From: UBA822 sp036336795
Lineage (GTDB): Bacteria; Gemmatimonadota; Gemmatimonadetes; Longimicrobiales; Gaopeijiaceae
Assembly: GCA_036336795.1 (NCBI GenBank)
Contig: JAYZFL010000050.1
Coordinates: forward strand, 1-31,142
Direction: 5' to 3'
Length of the DNA stretch: 31,142 bases
Below the pieces are notes generated by a model. The model was not told where the DNA came from, ran no database searches, and was given only the letters and a program-made list of their open reading frames with translations. This document shows positions 1 through 8,492 of this stretch, in pieces. Every line of letters begins with the position of its first letter. The stretch's first letter is position 1. A program made the position numbers and the translations under genes.

Positions 1-1
1 C

Positions 2-559
2 TCTGAAAGCGGCACTATTTCTGGGTGGCTACTAGGAGCATTTTCAGCTCTGGCTTTCTTCGCGATCCCAGCCGCATCAGAAGAGGCATTCGTTAGGGGC
101 TACCCCTTTCAGGCGGTAGTCGAGTCTTGGGGTGTTGGGGCCGCGATCACCATAACTGCCATAATTTTTGGAGCACTTCACCTCTCGAACCCCGACGCTG
201 GATGGGTGCCGTTCATCAATGTCACACTGGCTGGTGTGTTGCTCGGGGTGGTGTACCTCAAAACACTCAGCCTATGGTGGGCTACAGGCGTGCACCTAGG
301 ATGGAACTGGACCCTGGGTTATCTAGCAGATGTACCTGTCAGTGGATTGGAGTTGGTGGACGCACCCTATTATGAAGGCCACCCTGTTGGTCCAGAATGG
401 CTGAGTGGAGGAGGGTTCGGACCCGAAGCCAGCTTGATCGCTGCCGTGGTGCTTTTATTAGCATCCATTGGCCTATGGTCGGGCCCGTGGCTTCGTCCCG
501 GACCTACCGCTGAGTCATCGGGCTCACTGGCCCAGAGTAGGATTAACCAATATCGCTAG
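2..559 (+). CDS. CPBP family intramembrane metalloprotease, 3' part
   Basis: The reading frame is open from the first bases of the window, so the N-terminus lies outside it. The 185 visible residues carry all three motifs of the CPBP (CAAX protease and bacteriocin-processing, Abi) family. These are EEAFVRG, matching EExxxR, near visible residue 28; FGALH, matching FxxxH, near residue 58; and HLGWN, matching HxxxN, near residue 98. Long hydrophobic stretches between the motifs fit an integral membrane protein, and a last membrane segment (VVLLLASIGLW) precedes a polar tail. The family comprises membrane proteases with a Glu/His-bound metal, and the substrate here cannot be told. The next gene begins 134 bases downstream, so co-transcription is possible but not shown. 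Confidence 0.88.
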   Translation, partial: SESGTISGWLLGAFSALAFFAIPAASEEAFVRGYPFQAVVESWGVGAAITITAIIFGALHLSNPDAGWVPFINVTLAGVLLGVVYLKTLSLWWATGVHLGWNWTLGYLADVPVSGLELVDAPYYEGHPVGPEWLSGGGFGPEASLIAAVVLLLASIGLWSGPWLRPGPTAESSGSLAQSRINQYR

Positions 560-693
560 GATGGGACGCCCCGGCAGAGGGAGGTCCGTGGGTGCTAGAG
601 AGCCTAGTTGCCGTCTTGGAGGCCAGGGAGCTACCCTCCTCCATAACAAAGACGATCCCTTCCCCTACAACTGGCCGAGAGGGTACTTACGCC

Positions 694-2265
694 ATGTCTA
701 GACCGACCACCAATCCCTCGTCGTCAGCATCGCACTCCTCCCATACCTCGATCAATCTCAGCCGGCGTGAGTTGCTCGCGGGCGCGGGCGCGGGCGCCGC
801 TACTCTCCTTTTCAAACAAAGCAGCCTCCAGGCTGAGGCGCCGTCAAGCACGCCCCCAGAAACGCAGAGCACGACCGTCGTGTTCGCTCATACAACCGTA
901 GTGAACTCCGATACCGTGCAGAACGACGTAGCTCTAGTCGTTGAGGGTTCCAAGATCGTGGCGATCGGCCCAACCGATTTGGTTCTTGAGACATATCCCC
1001 GAGCTGAGGTTTACGACGGGCGGGGAAAAGCTCTGTTGCCCGGCCTCATCAACTGTCACGCCCATATGGGGGCTGTCCTCGCGCGAGGCTTCAACGAAGA
1101 CTTTGGTTTCCCCAACACCGCACGCCTAGCGATTTCACCCAACAGTCTCCTTCAGGGAGAAGAAGCCACACTTATGGTGAAAGTGGCTGCGTTGGAAGCC
1201 ATACGGACCGGAACAACCACAATTGTGGAGAACACCGGAAATATTCATCGGCACGCAGCAGCGTTGGCGGAAACAGGGCTACGCTGCGTGTTCGCTGAAT
1301 CTGTCCGTGATAGTGAGAATGTTCGTGGCCCGATGTCTCCGGAAAGGCTTGCCCAGAGTGAGCCTCCGAGGTTCTCACCCAGGCTGAGAGACGAAGGTTT
1401 GCAGCGCATCAACGACCTGTTTACTACCTGGCACGGCGCGGAACAGGGACGTATCAGTGTATTCCCGGCAGCTGGACTCACCGAAACCTCATCCCCCGAA
1501 CTCCTGCAAGCTGTCCGCGCCTTCGCTGAGCAGCACGATGTGGGATACACGATCCATTTGAACCAGAGCCGCGCTGAATTTGAATTCATGATGCAATACC
1601 ATGGCGTTCGTCCCGCGGCCTATCTCGATCAGCACGGTTTTCTGGGGCCCCGCCTGTTCGCCGCGCATGCTAGGTACGTCAACGATTCCGAGATCGCGTT
1701 ACTTGGTGAGTCCGGGACCATCATTTCGCACCAAGCTGCGATGGCGGGGAACCGAGGGATCAGCCCGCCAATTCCAGCACTGCGAGCGGCCGGCTGCCCG
1801 ATTGCTCTGGGTACGGATAACAACACCAACGACGTCTTTGAGGTGATGCGAATCTCTCTGATAACCGAACGAATCAGGCGTAACCGTGACGGGGATGAGG
1901 TCCCTGGGCTCCAACCTCAGCCGGAAGACGTACTCGCAGATGCGACTCAGGGCGGTGCGCGAGCGGTACAACAGCAGGAGTTGCTCGGCACGCTCGAGGT
2001 TGGAAAGAATGCAGACCTCCTTATCGTGGACACTCAGCGTGCTCACCTCGTGCCGGCCGGCCGTATTCTCTCCGCGTTGATTCACAGTGGACACCCGGAC
2101 GACATCGAATCGGTCATGGTTGACGGACAGTTCATCATGCGCAACCGAGAGGTACTCACGATGGACGAGGACGATATCATCAGAGAAGCTGACGCGGTTG
2201 GGCGGAGAATCTGGAACGAAGTGTTAGAGGCCGGGCCTGTTACAGTGCCGCGGCTCCCGCGCTAG
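694..2265 (+). CDS. Tat-exported amidohydrolase, cytosine deaminase / TrzN-AtzA-like
   Basis: Metal-dependent hydrolase of the amidohydrolase superfamily, about 523 residues. The start is placed at 694 because it gives a twin-arginine signal (SRRELL, then an Ala/Gly-rich hydrophobic run) and has GAGAGGG about ten bases upstream. The same frame stays open to 592 without a better start. Metal ligands are visible in order: CHAHMG (HxH) near residue 120, HLNQ near residue 288, AAHARYVN near residue 322 and GTDNN near residue 370. The C-terminal GKNADLLIVD is the usual composite beta-sandwich signature. Family members deaminate or dechlorinate N-heterocycles such as cytosine, 8-oxoguanine or triazines; the substrate is not determined here. 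The Tat signal implies folding with metal in the cytoplasm before export. A short hairpin follows the stop codon. Confidence 0.9.
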   Translation: MSRPTTNPSSSASHSSHTSINLSRRELLAGAGAGAATLLFKQSSLQAEAPSSTPPETQSTTVVFAHTTVVNSDTVQNDVALVVEGSKIVAIGPTDLVLETYPRAEVYDGRGKALLPGLINCHAHMGAVLARGFNEDFGFPNTARLAISPNSLLQGEEATLMVKVAALEAIRTGTTTIVENTGNIHRHAAALAETGLRCVFAESVRDSENVRGPMSPERLAQSEPPRFSPRLRDEGLQRINDLFTTWHGAEQGRISVFPAAGLTETSSPELLQAVRAFAEQHDVGYTIHLNQSRAEFEFMMQYHGVRPAAYLDQHGFLGPRLFAAHARYVNDSEIALLGESGTIISHQAAMAGNRGISPPIPALRAAGCPIALGTDNNTNDVFEVMRISLITERIRRNRDGDEVPGLQPQPEDVLADATQGGARAVQQQELLGTLEVGKNADLLIVDTQRAHLVPAGRILSALIHSGHPDDIESVMVDGQFIMRNREVLTMDEDDIIREADAVGRRIWNEVLEAGPVTVPRLPR

Positions 2266-2584
2266 CCCTGAGAACCACTGCTTGCACCGTAACTCATTCT
2301 ACTTCAATATTTTACGTAGCTCACTCGGTGAGCTCATGTGCCAGACTCTGCTATGCGCCAGCTTCACTCCTCGTCTTTCAGAGCTGGTGTAACCGGTTGA
2401 CCGATGACCCAAATGTTCAAGGGGGGGAGCAATAGATCATTGCTACCGTCGGAGGGAGGGAAGATCCACCGAAAAAGGTCGCGCTGGATCTTCTGAGAAT
2501 ATTCCCCACTGCTTCTGAGCACTTTTAACGAAATTCCGACCGCCCACATCTTACCTTTCACACGTTCAACGTCCGGAGGTTCTT
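2266..2584. other. Intergenic region between amidohydrolase and TonB receptor
   Basis: 319 bases without a convincing gene. It holds a 7-bp hairpin near its left end and a Shine-Dalgarno sequence at its right end. A 65-codon reverse frame at 2364-2561 has no visible Shine-Dalgarno sequence or family resemblance. The promoter of the receptor operon presumably lies here, but no clear -35/-10 pair was found. Confidence 0.5.
2318..2334 (+). terminator. Hairpin downstream of amidohydrolase, possible terminator
   Basis: Perfect 7-bp inverted repeat (AGCTCAC / GTGAGCT) with a TCG loop, about 50 bases after the amidohydrolase stop. There is no T-run on either side, so it is at best a weak or factor-dependent terminator. 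Confidence 0.3.
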
Positions 2585-2587
2585 ACG
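2575..2587 (+). promoter_or_regulatory. Shine-Dalgarno GGAGG followed by an ACG codon
   Basis: GGAGG at 2575-2579, a 5-base spacer, then ACG at 2585. The ACG is in frame with the receptor and opens a normal signal peptide. No ATG, GTG or TTG exists in this frame until GTG 2615, which has no Shine-Dalgarno sequence and falls inside the hydrophobic core of the signal peptide. Confidence 0.6.
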
Positions 2588-5059
2588 CGAGTTATTCGAT
2601 GTGCATTCGTCCTGGTGCTTGTATCTGGAGGCCTTGCGGCCTCCTGCAATGGGATCTCAGCTCAGTCTACCAGAACCATTCACGGGATTGTGCAGAATAC
2701 CGCGACAGGTGAGACGATCCCTTTCGCGACGATTAGCATTCCCGGCACTGGGCACACAGCTCAATCGAATCGAGACGGCTTTTTCTCCTTGTTGGGTGTG
2801 CCTGCGGATTCTGTCGATTTGCGGATCGCTCACGTCGGCTTCGTAGCTGAAACGGTCCCTATCCCTCGTGAGATGACCGATCGGATCTTCGTCACACTGT
2901 CGCCGTTCAGCTACTTGTTGGAAGGCCTCACGGTCCTGGCGGACAACTATCGGATGATTCAAGCGACAGAGGGAATCAGTCAAATCACTGCGTCTCCTGA
3001 GGACCTCGCAGTACTCCCGAGCGTCGGTGAAGTGGATGTGTTCCGTTCGCTGCAACTCCTTCCCGGGATCAGTGGCACGCAGGAGAGCTCTTCAGGTCTC
3101 TTCGTCCGAGGTGGCACGCCTGATCAAAATCTCGTTCTGCTCGATGGAATGACGGTGTATCATGTAGATCACTTCTTCGGTTTCTTCAGCGCCTTTAATG
3201 CCGAGGCGATCAAGGACGTCCGGGTATACAAGGCGGCGTATCCGGCACAATTCGGCGGGCGTGTGTCGAGCGTCGTCGACATGACCGGAAAGGCTGGCGA
3301 TCCTAACGCGATACACGCCACGCTGGGCGCGAACCTCCTCAGCGGAAACGCGGCGATTCAGATTCCTCTGTTTGGGCGGGGCTCTTTCATTCTGACTTCC
3401 CGCCGATCGTACACAGACGTTCTGCAAACGCCGTTGTACAACGACATTTTAAGCCTGTTCCGGGACGACCAGCCTGCCCAGGCAACCACCAACGCGGGTC
3501 CAGCCCCGGGCGGCCAGGGAGGGCGACGACCCAGAGGAGCCGGCGCAGGCCGCTTCCAGAACTCAGACTTCGGGGAAATCAATCCCGATTTCTACTTTTA
3601 CGACGTAAACGGGAAGCTCACGCTCAACGTCACCGAGGACGATGTCTTCGCGGCCAGCGTCTACAATGGTCAGGACTATTTGGACAACAGCCGCAATCAG
3701 TTGCGCGAAGTCGACAACCAACAGGGACTCCCGCGGGAGATGGATATCGATGTCGCAGACTTCACCGATTGGGGTAATCGTGGCACGAGCGGCAAGTGGG
3801 CCCGGCAATGGAACCCGGGGCTCTATACCAATGGAATCGTCGCATACTCCGAATACTTCTCCGACTACGCACGCAACACGAACCTCGAAATCCGTGACCC
3901 GGATTCGGACAGCACCTTGGTGGCACGGGAATTCGGCGGCGACGAGAACAACTTCATCACGGACTTCACCGCGAGAATCGATAATGAACTTCAACCGGCC
4001 CCGAGGCACAAGATCGGCTTCGGTGGATCATACACACAGTCCGAGGTCAGCTATGACTTCACGCGAAATGACACCCTGACGATTCTGGAACAGAATCAAA
4101 GCGGCGCCCGGGTCTCTGGATACCTCCAGGATACGTGGCAACTGCGGGACCATTTTTCGTTGACATTTGGTGGACGGGTGGCCTTTGACAATTTAACCTC
4201 TCGCCAGTACTGGGAGCCACGTGCATCCGCTACGTTCGCGTTGAGTCCTCGCGTCACTCTCAAGGGTGGTATCGGTCGGTACCACCAGTTCGTAAACCGA
4301 GTTGTGAACGAGAATGTCACCGAAGGAGCCCGTGACTTCTGGTTGTTGGCTGACGGCGACCTGGTACAAGTCACCAACTCCGACCACTTCGTTGGCGGTG
4401 TCTCATTCGAGACCGATGGACTCTTGCTGGACATCGAGGCGTATCGCAAGAACACGAGTGGATTGTCGGAGTTCTCTCTCCGCTTCCAGCGTGCCCGCGA
4501 CCCTGATCCCCTCAATCTGTTCTTCGAGGGCACTGGCGTTGCGACCGGAGCCGAATTCCTCCTGCAGAAGAAGGTTGGTCGGTGGACTGGATGGACCAGC
4601 TACACGCTGTCCCAAGTGGAGCACACATTCCCAAAACTCAACGACGGAGTGCCCTTCCCGGCGCTGCACGACCAGCGCCACGAGTTGAAGATAGTGTCGA
4701 CGCTGGACCTGGGCCGGTTCACGTTCTCGGGCACATGGGCGTATGGGTCCGGAAAACCGTACACCGCACCCGAGTCGGAATATTCGCTAACGCTCCTGGA
4801 TGGCCGAGAGCAAGGCTACGTCCACGTCAGCGAGAAGAATTCGTTGCGTTTACCGGCCTACCACCGAGCAGATGTAGCGGCGCATTATCGGGTTCCGATC
4901 GGACCGTTCGAGGGGGACATCGGGATTTCGGTGTTCAACCTCTACGACCACACGAACGTCTGGTATCGCGAGTTCGACCTCAACTCGACCCCGGTCCTGG
5001 TGACCGACGTAACCTACCTTGGTATGACGCCTCTCATCTCCTTCAGGATGGCATTCTGA
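2585..5059 (+). CDS. TonB-dependent receptor with N-terminal carboxypeptidase-regulatory-like domain
   Basis: Outer-membrane active transporter of the SusC-like/CarboxypepD_reg-TonB type, about 824 residues from ACG 2585. The order is: signal peptide (TRVIRCAFVLVLVSGGLAAS), a carboxypeptidase regulatory-like beta domain at about residues 35-105 (IHGIVQNTATGETIPFATI), a plug domain at about 130-235 (SGLFVRGGTPDQNLVLLDG, then QFGGRVSSVVDM), and a 22-strand-type barrel ending in phenylalanine (SFRMAF). The start is uncertain: ACG has the only good Shine-Dalgarno spacing, and a conservative call would be GTG 2615. A low-complexity Gly/Arg/Pro stretch near residue 305 is probably an extracellular loop. 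The stop overlaps the next gene start by one base (TGATG), so receptor and lipoprotein are translationally coupled. The ligand cannot be inferred from sequence. Confidence 0.93.
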   Translation, partial: TRVIRCAFVLVLVSGGLAASCNGISAQSTRTIHGIVQNTATGETIPFATISIPGTGHTAQSNRDGFFSLLGVPADSVDLRIAHVGFVAETVPIPREMTDRIFVTLSPFSYLLEGLTVLADNYRMIQATEGISQITASPEDLAVLPSVGEVDVFRSLQLLPGISGTQESSSGLFVRGGTPDQNLVLLDGMTVYHVDHFFGFFSAFNAEAIKDVRVYKAAYPAQFGGRVSSVVDMTGKAGDPNAIHATLGANLLSGNAAIQIPLFGRGSFILTSRRSYTDVLQTPLYNDILSLFRDDQPAQATTNAGPAPGGQGGRRPRGAGAGRFQNSDFGEINPDFYFYDVNGKLTLNVTEDDVFAASVYNGQDYLDNSRNQLREVDNQQGLPREMDIDVADFTDWGNRGTSGKWARQWNPGLYTNGIVAYSEYFSDYARNTNLEIRDPDSDSTLVAREFGGDENNFITDFTARIDNELQPAPRHKIGFGGSYTQSEVSYDFTRNDTLTILEQNQSGARVSGYLQDTWQLRDHFSLTFGGRVAFDNLTSRQYWEPRASATFALSPRVTLKGGIGRYHQFVNRVVNENVTEGARDFWLLADGDLVQVTNSDHFVGGVSFETDGLLLDIEAYRKNTSGLSEFSLRFQRARDPDPLNLFFEGTGVATGAEFLLQKKVGRWTGWTSYTLSQVEHTFPKLNDGVPFPALHDQRHELKIVSTLDLGRFTFSGTWAYGSGKPYTAPESEYSLTLLDGREQGYVHVSEKNSLRLPAYHRADVAAHYRVPIGPFEGDIGISVFNLYDHTNVWYREFDLNSTPVLVTDVTYLGMTPLISFRMAF

Positions 5060-5916
5060 TGGATCGGACGAGGAAGCTCCTTCCTGCGGTGTTCGGATCG
5101 GTGGTCATCATGATCGGGACAGGTGGGTGTGACACGACACCGACGGGGCTGGACTCGACAGACCGAGTAGTGGTCGAAGCCTTCTTATTCGCCAACGAGC
5201 CAATCACCGAAGTCTTCGTGGGCGGCACGTTCGCCCTGGGCGGTGACCCCGACAGCGCAGCTGCCATCAACGATGCCGATGTGCGGCTAGTCAAGAACGG
5301 CGTCCCATACACACTCGACGCGGTTGGTGACAGCGGGCGCTATGAGTACCGCGGCCGAGACCTCGTCGTAGAGGAAGGTGACGTTTTTGGCCTCGAGGTG
5401 GATTACTACGGACGGACTGCGGTAGGCGAAACGATAGTTCCGCCGCCGCCCGTCGGGGTGGCTATTGAGCGCGACACCCTGTTCGCTCCGCGCTTCGGCC
5501 CACTAAGGAGTCGGAGTGTTCCGGGGGAGCGTAGCACCGAGGTCACCTGGCTAAATCCGGATGAGCTATGGCATTTCGTTGTCATCGAATCACTAGAGGA
5601 CAGTGTGCCACAGATCTTTCCGGACCAGGTCCTTGAGCGCATTCAGCGACGGTTCCGCTTCGTGTCTCGGCCGACACTCGACCCGCTGTTCGGGGTGGGT
5701 GTCCTCATGCTTGAGGACATGGGTGAGCATCAGGTCCGCGTGTACCGTGTAAACGAAGAGTACCAGGAGCTCTATGAGAACCGGACCCAGGATTCCAGGG
5801 ATCTGAATGAACCGCCGTCGAACATCAGAAACGGCCTGGGCGTGTTCTCCGCCTTCAACAGCGTCGTCGTCCCATTCGCGGTCGTCAGGGACCCGGTTGG
5901 GCCACCGTCAGGCTAG
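5059..5916 (+). CDS. DUF4249-like lipoprotein, partner of the TonB receptor
   Basis: Predicted lipoprotein of about 285 residues. The start at 5059 overlaps the receptor stop by one base, and the frame upstream of it is only a shadow of the receptor gene. A lipobox (IGTGGC) ends the signal peptide near residue 24. The body looks like the DUF4249 family of Bacteroidota: VVVEAFLFANEPI near the N-terminus, then INDADVRLVKNG, SGRYEYRGRDLVVEEG and a VPPPPVG stretch. Genes of this family usually follow receptors with a carboxypeptidase-regulatory domain, as here, which suggests a surface or periplasmic accessory role in uptake. The family has no established biochemical function that I can name. The family assignment rests on pattern resemblance. 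Confidence 0.75.
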   Translation: MDRTRKLLPAVFGSVVIMIGTGGCDTTPTGLDSTDRVVVEAFLFANEPITEVFVGGTFALGGDPDSAAAINDADVRLVKNGVPYTLDAVGDSGRYEYRGRDLVVEEGDVFGLEVDYYGRTAVGETIVPPPPVGVAIERDTLFAPRFGPLRSRSVPGERSTEVTWLNPDELWHFVVIESLEDSVPQIFPDQVLERIQRRFRFVSRPTLDPLFGVGVLMLEDMGEHQVRVYRVNEEYQELYENRTQDSRDLNEPPSNIRNGLGVFSAFNSVVVPFAVVRDPVGPPSG

Positions 5917-5980
5917 GCAGAACCCCAACTCAAGTGGAAACTTGCCAATAGAGTCCTAGTTAGGCTATGTACCTGCGCAA

Positions 5981-6148
5981 GGATCACGATTTCGGTGGAC
6001 CATAACGGAAGCCGGTGAAAATCCGGCGCGGCCCCGCCACTGTAAGAGGACCGAGCGAGTCTCGGAGAACGTCTGCTCAAGAATGCCACTGGGGCCCCGC
6101 CCTGGGAAGGTGAGCCGTCGACCTCAAGCCAGTAGACCTGGACCATCC
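5981..6148 (+). promoter_or_regulatory. Cobalamin (B12) riboswitch
   Basis: The 5' leader of the following receptor gene carries the hallmarks of the cobalamin aptamer. These are GCCGGTGAAAATCCGGC followed by GCGGCCCCGCCACTGTAA at about 6011-6044, then GCCACTGGGG with CTGGGAAGG at about 6084-6110, and the B12 box AAGCCAGTAGACCTG at 6126-6140. GGAT at 5981 and ATCC at 6145 can close the outer stem. The class normally lowers expression of the downstream gene when adenosylcobalamin or a related cobalamin binds, so the next receptor is expected to be expressed under B12 limitation. Boundaries are approximate. Confidence 0.95.
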
Positions 6149-6159
6149 GAAGCACGCTA

Positions 6160-6199
6160 ACATCTCCGTGGGGGGATGGGCGGAGCCCGAAGGAGATGT
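6160..6199 (+). promoter_or_regulatory. Hairpin after the riboswitch, possible expression platform
   Basis: ACATCTCC (6160-6167) pairs perfectly with GGAGATGT (6192-6199). Inside the loop, GGGC (6178) can pair with GCCC (6185). It starts 12 bases after the aptamer. No T-run follows, so simple intrinsic termination is unlikely. A role as expression platform is inferred from position only. Confidence 0.45.
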
Positions 6200-6242
6200 C
6201 AGGCGCCCCCGTTCCTATCCAAAGGGAAACGTGGGATTTCTC

Positions 6243-8225
6243 ATGTCCAGCCGACTCTTCAGCCACCTGGGATTTCCCTTCTGTGCTTACGTACTCGCCT
6301 CACCAATGCTATTGGCGGCGCAGGAACAACCGTTCTCGCTCGAAGGGCTAATCGTGACCGTACACCCAACCCGGCAACAGGTGAGAGAGGTGTCAGCAAA
6401 CGTGACCGTGCTCGAGGGGATGGACCTTCGCGCAAAGGGCATCGCTACCGTAGCAGATGCCTTGCGGTCGGTCGCAGGAATCAACATTGCGAGAACTGGA
6501 TCGTTCGGTGCGGTAACCTCAGCCTTCATGCGCGGCGGTGAGAGTGATTACGTGTTGGTATTACTGGACGGCGTGCAAATTAACCAACCGGGAGGAGCGT
6601 TCGATTTCTCCGAACTTGATCTTGCTCAAGTGGAGCGCATCGAGATCGTTCGAGGACCTGCTAGTGCGCTGCACGGAGGCGAGGCTGTTGCGGGTGTGAT
6701 ACATGTAATCACAAGAACCGGCAGCGGCCCAACTACAGGAAGCCTATCCACTCGCATGGGTTCTTATGGTCGGCGAGATCTCACTGCTACCATCGGCGCC
6801 AGTTCGGAACGAGCAGCGTATTCGATCTCCGCCTCGCGTATGGCCACCGATGGCATCTTTTCCATGAACAACCAACACGTGAACACCGTAGTCAGCGGAA
6901 CCGCCCGCCTGATCCCCGATGACCGGACCCGAGCTCATCTCTCACTTCGTCTAGGTGATCGGCGCTATCATTTCCCCACGGACGGCACCGGAAAAGTTGT
7001 TGATACAAACTCATTCACTTACGCGGATGGGAGTGTCGCAAGCCTTAGAGTAGAACGAGCGGTTTCCGAGATTGTGGCTGTCGAAGCCCTTGTGGGTATC
7101 ACCAGCAGAAATGGAGGATTGGACGATGCTCCCGATGATATGGCAGACACGCTTGGCTTTTTCGGTTTTACGAGCCTCGATCACTTTCGGAGATCCAGCG
7201 CTAACCTCCGGGCACATCTGCGAATCAATGACATCGTTTTCACGGGGGGCTGGGAGGTAGAGCATGAACGTCAACGTTCGTTCACCGAGTCCTTAAGTCC
7301 ATTTGGCACCTCAAGCGACCAGAGTGAGAATGATCGACTAAACCATGCCTACTACGCCCATGCCACGAGTAAGCACCAACTCTTCACCGTGAACGGTGGC
7401 GCAAGGTTGGAGCGAAATGAGCGCTTTGGAACGTTCGTGACATGGCAGGCGGGCACCACGTGGAAACCGTTTGGTAGCGATCATACCCGATTGAGAGCAT
7501 CAACAGGCCGTGCTCTTAAGACACCTACATTCTTCGAGAACTTCGCCACAGGCTTCGCCCGTGGTAACCCGCATCTGGATCCCGAAAGCTCAACTTCATG
7601 GGAGCTTGGGATCGATCGTACAATCTTCGGAGGCACAGGAGAGATACGCCTAACATGGTTCGATCAGTCTTTTGAAGATCTGATCCAATTCACATTCGTG
7701 CGCCAGACACCCACGGACCCTAATTACTTCAACGTGGCCGCAGCAAATAGTCGAGGACTCGAACTCCAGTTCGGCACGCAATGGCGGAGGATCAGCGGGT
7801 CCGCAACCTGGTCATGGCTCAACACCCAAGTGACAGACAGCGGACTCGAAGAGGGACCAGGAGCAACGTTTGTTCGTGGAGAACCTCTTCTCAGGCGGCC
7901 CACGCACAACGCGAATTTCCATGTCGCGGTGGATCTCAACAATCGTATAGACGTTTACGGAAATGTGGGAGTCACCGGATCACGATCAGATCGTGACTTC
8001 AGTTCGTTCCCGGCTACCCCGGTTGAGTTACAGAGCTACGCTGTGTTCTCGGTCGGAGCTAGATGGGAAACCTTTTCTTCCACGAAGAACTTGTCGCACT
8101 TGGTTTTCGATTTCCGAATGGAGAACATCCTAGATGTGGAGTACCAAGAGGTCTTCGGTTTTCCAACACCTGGACGCGGACTCTACCTTGGATTAAGCCT
8201 CGACCTCGGAGGTGGACGGAGTTAG
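6243..8225 (+). CDS. btuB: BtuB-like TonB-dependent receptor under B12 riboswitch control
   Basis: Outer-membrane receptor of about 660 residues, the usual size of BtuB/FepA-type transporters, without the extra N-terminal domain of the previous receptor. The start at 6243 opens a signal peptide ending near LLAAQEQ. A TonB-box-like stretch (LEGLIVTV) follows. The plug domain spans about residues 40-155, with AFMRGGESDYVLVLLDGVQI and ERIEIVRGPASALHGGEAVAGV, and the barrel follows. The cobalamin riboswitch in its leader is the main reason to call it a cobalamin or corrinoid receptor. The symbol is by analogy. No btuCDF-type ABC genes are present in the window. The C-terminus (LDLGGGRS) lacks the common terminal aromatic residue, a small oddity. 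Confidence 0.9.
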   Translation: MSSRLFSHLGFPFCAYVLASPMLLAAQEQPFSLEGLIVTVHPTRQQVREVSANVTVLEGMDLRAKGIATVADALRSVAGINIARTGSFGAVTSAFMRGGESDYVLVLLDGVQINQPGGAFDFSELDLAQVERIEIVRGPASALHGGEAVAGVIHVITRTGSGPTTGSLSTRMGSYGRRDLTATIGASSERAAYSISASRMATDGIFSMNNQHVNTVVSGTARLIPDDRTRAHLSLRLGDRRYHFPTDGTGKVVDTNSFTYADGSVASLRVERAVSEIVAVEALVGITSRNGGLDDAPDDMADTLGFFGFTSLDHFRRSSANLRAHLRINDIVFTGGWEVEHERQRSFTESLSPFGTSSDQSENDRLNHAYYAHATSKHQLFTVNGGARLERNERFGTFVTWQAGTTWKPFGSDHTRLRASTGRALKTPTFFENFATGFARGNPHLDPESSTSWELGIDRTIFGGTGEIRLTWFDQSFEDLIQFTFVRQTPTDPNYFNVAAANSRGLELQFGTQWRRISGSATWSWLNTQVTDSGLEEGPGATFVRGEPLLRRPTHNANFHVAVDLNNRIDVYGNVGVTGSRSDRDFSSFPATPVELQSYAVFSVGARWETFSSTKNLSHLVFDFRMENILDVEYQEVFGFPTPGRGLYLGLSLDLGGGRS

Positions 8226-8468
8226 TCGTTCGCCTTCACCATAATCCAAACACAAACAACCCCATCACTATTAAGAATATAAGCATACAAACGCTTTCAA
8301 TATTATCTTTCATTCTGTTCAAGCTTATCAATGGCGCGATCATATCGTGTCACCGTAGAGTCTCAGATCGGATCACTCCAACCTACCCTCTCCATCACCT
8401 CTACGACTTCACGTGTTGGCTCGTTCCCAAGTTGCTTGGTCGGACCTAGGTACTGGCATTTAGTGGGG

Positions 8469-8492
8469 AAGGCCGATCACGTGATCGGCCTT
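8469..8492. repeat. 24-bp perfect palindrome over the M20 stop codon
   Basis: AAGGCCGATCAC followed by its exact reverse complement, centred at 8480/8481. The TGA of the M20 gene lies inside the left arm. It would fold as a very strong hairpin in either transcript, but no T-run follows. It probably ends or stabilises the hydrolase mRNA; a protein-binding site is the alternative. Confidence 0.6.

Noticed and set aside
2364..2561. 65-codon reverse frame between the amidohydrolase and the TonB receptor
   Set aside because: No Shine-Dalgarno sequence, no recognised motifs, and it lies where the receptor promoter is expected; mixed codon use gives no support.
4582..5058. Upstream extension of the DUF4249-like reading frame into the receptor gene
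   Set aside because: It is a shadow of the barrel-coding sequence; the lipoprotein signal peptide starts exactly at ATG 5059, which overlaps the receptor stop.
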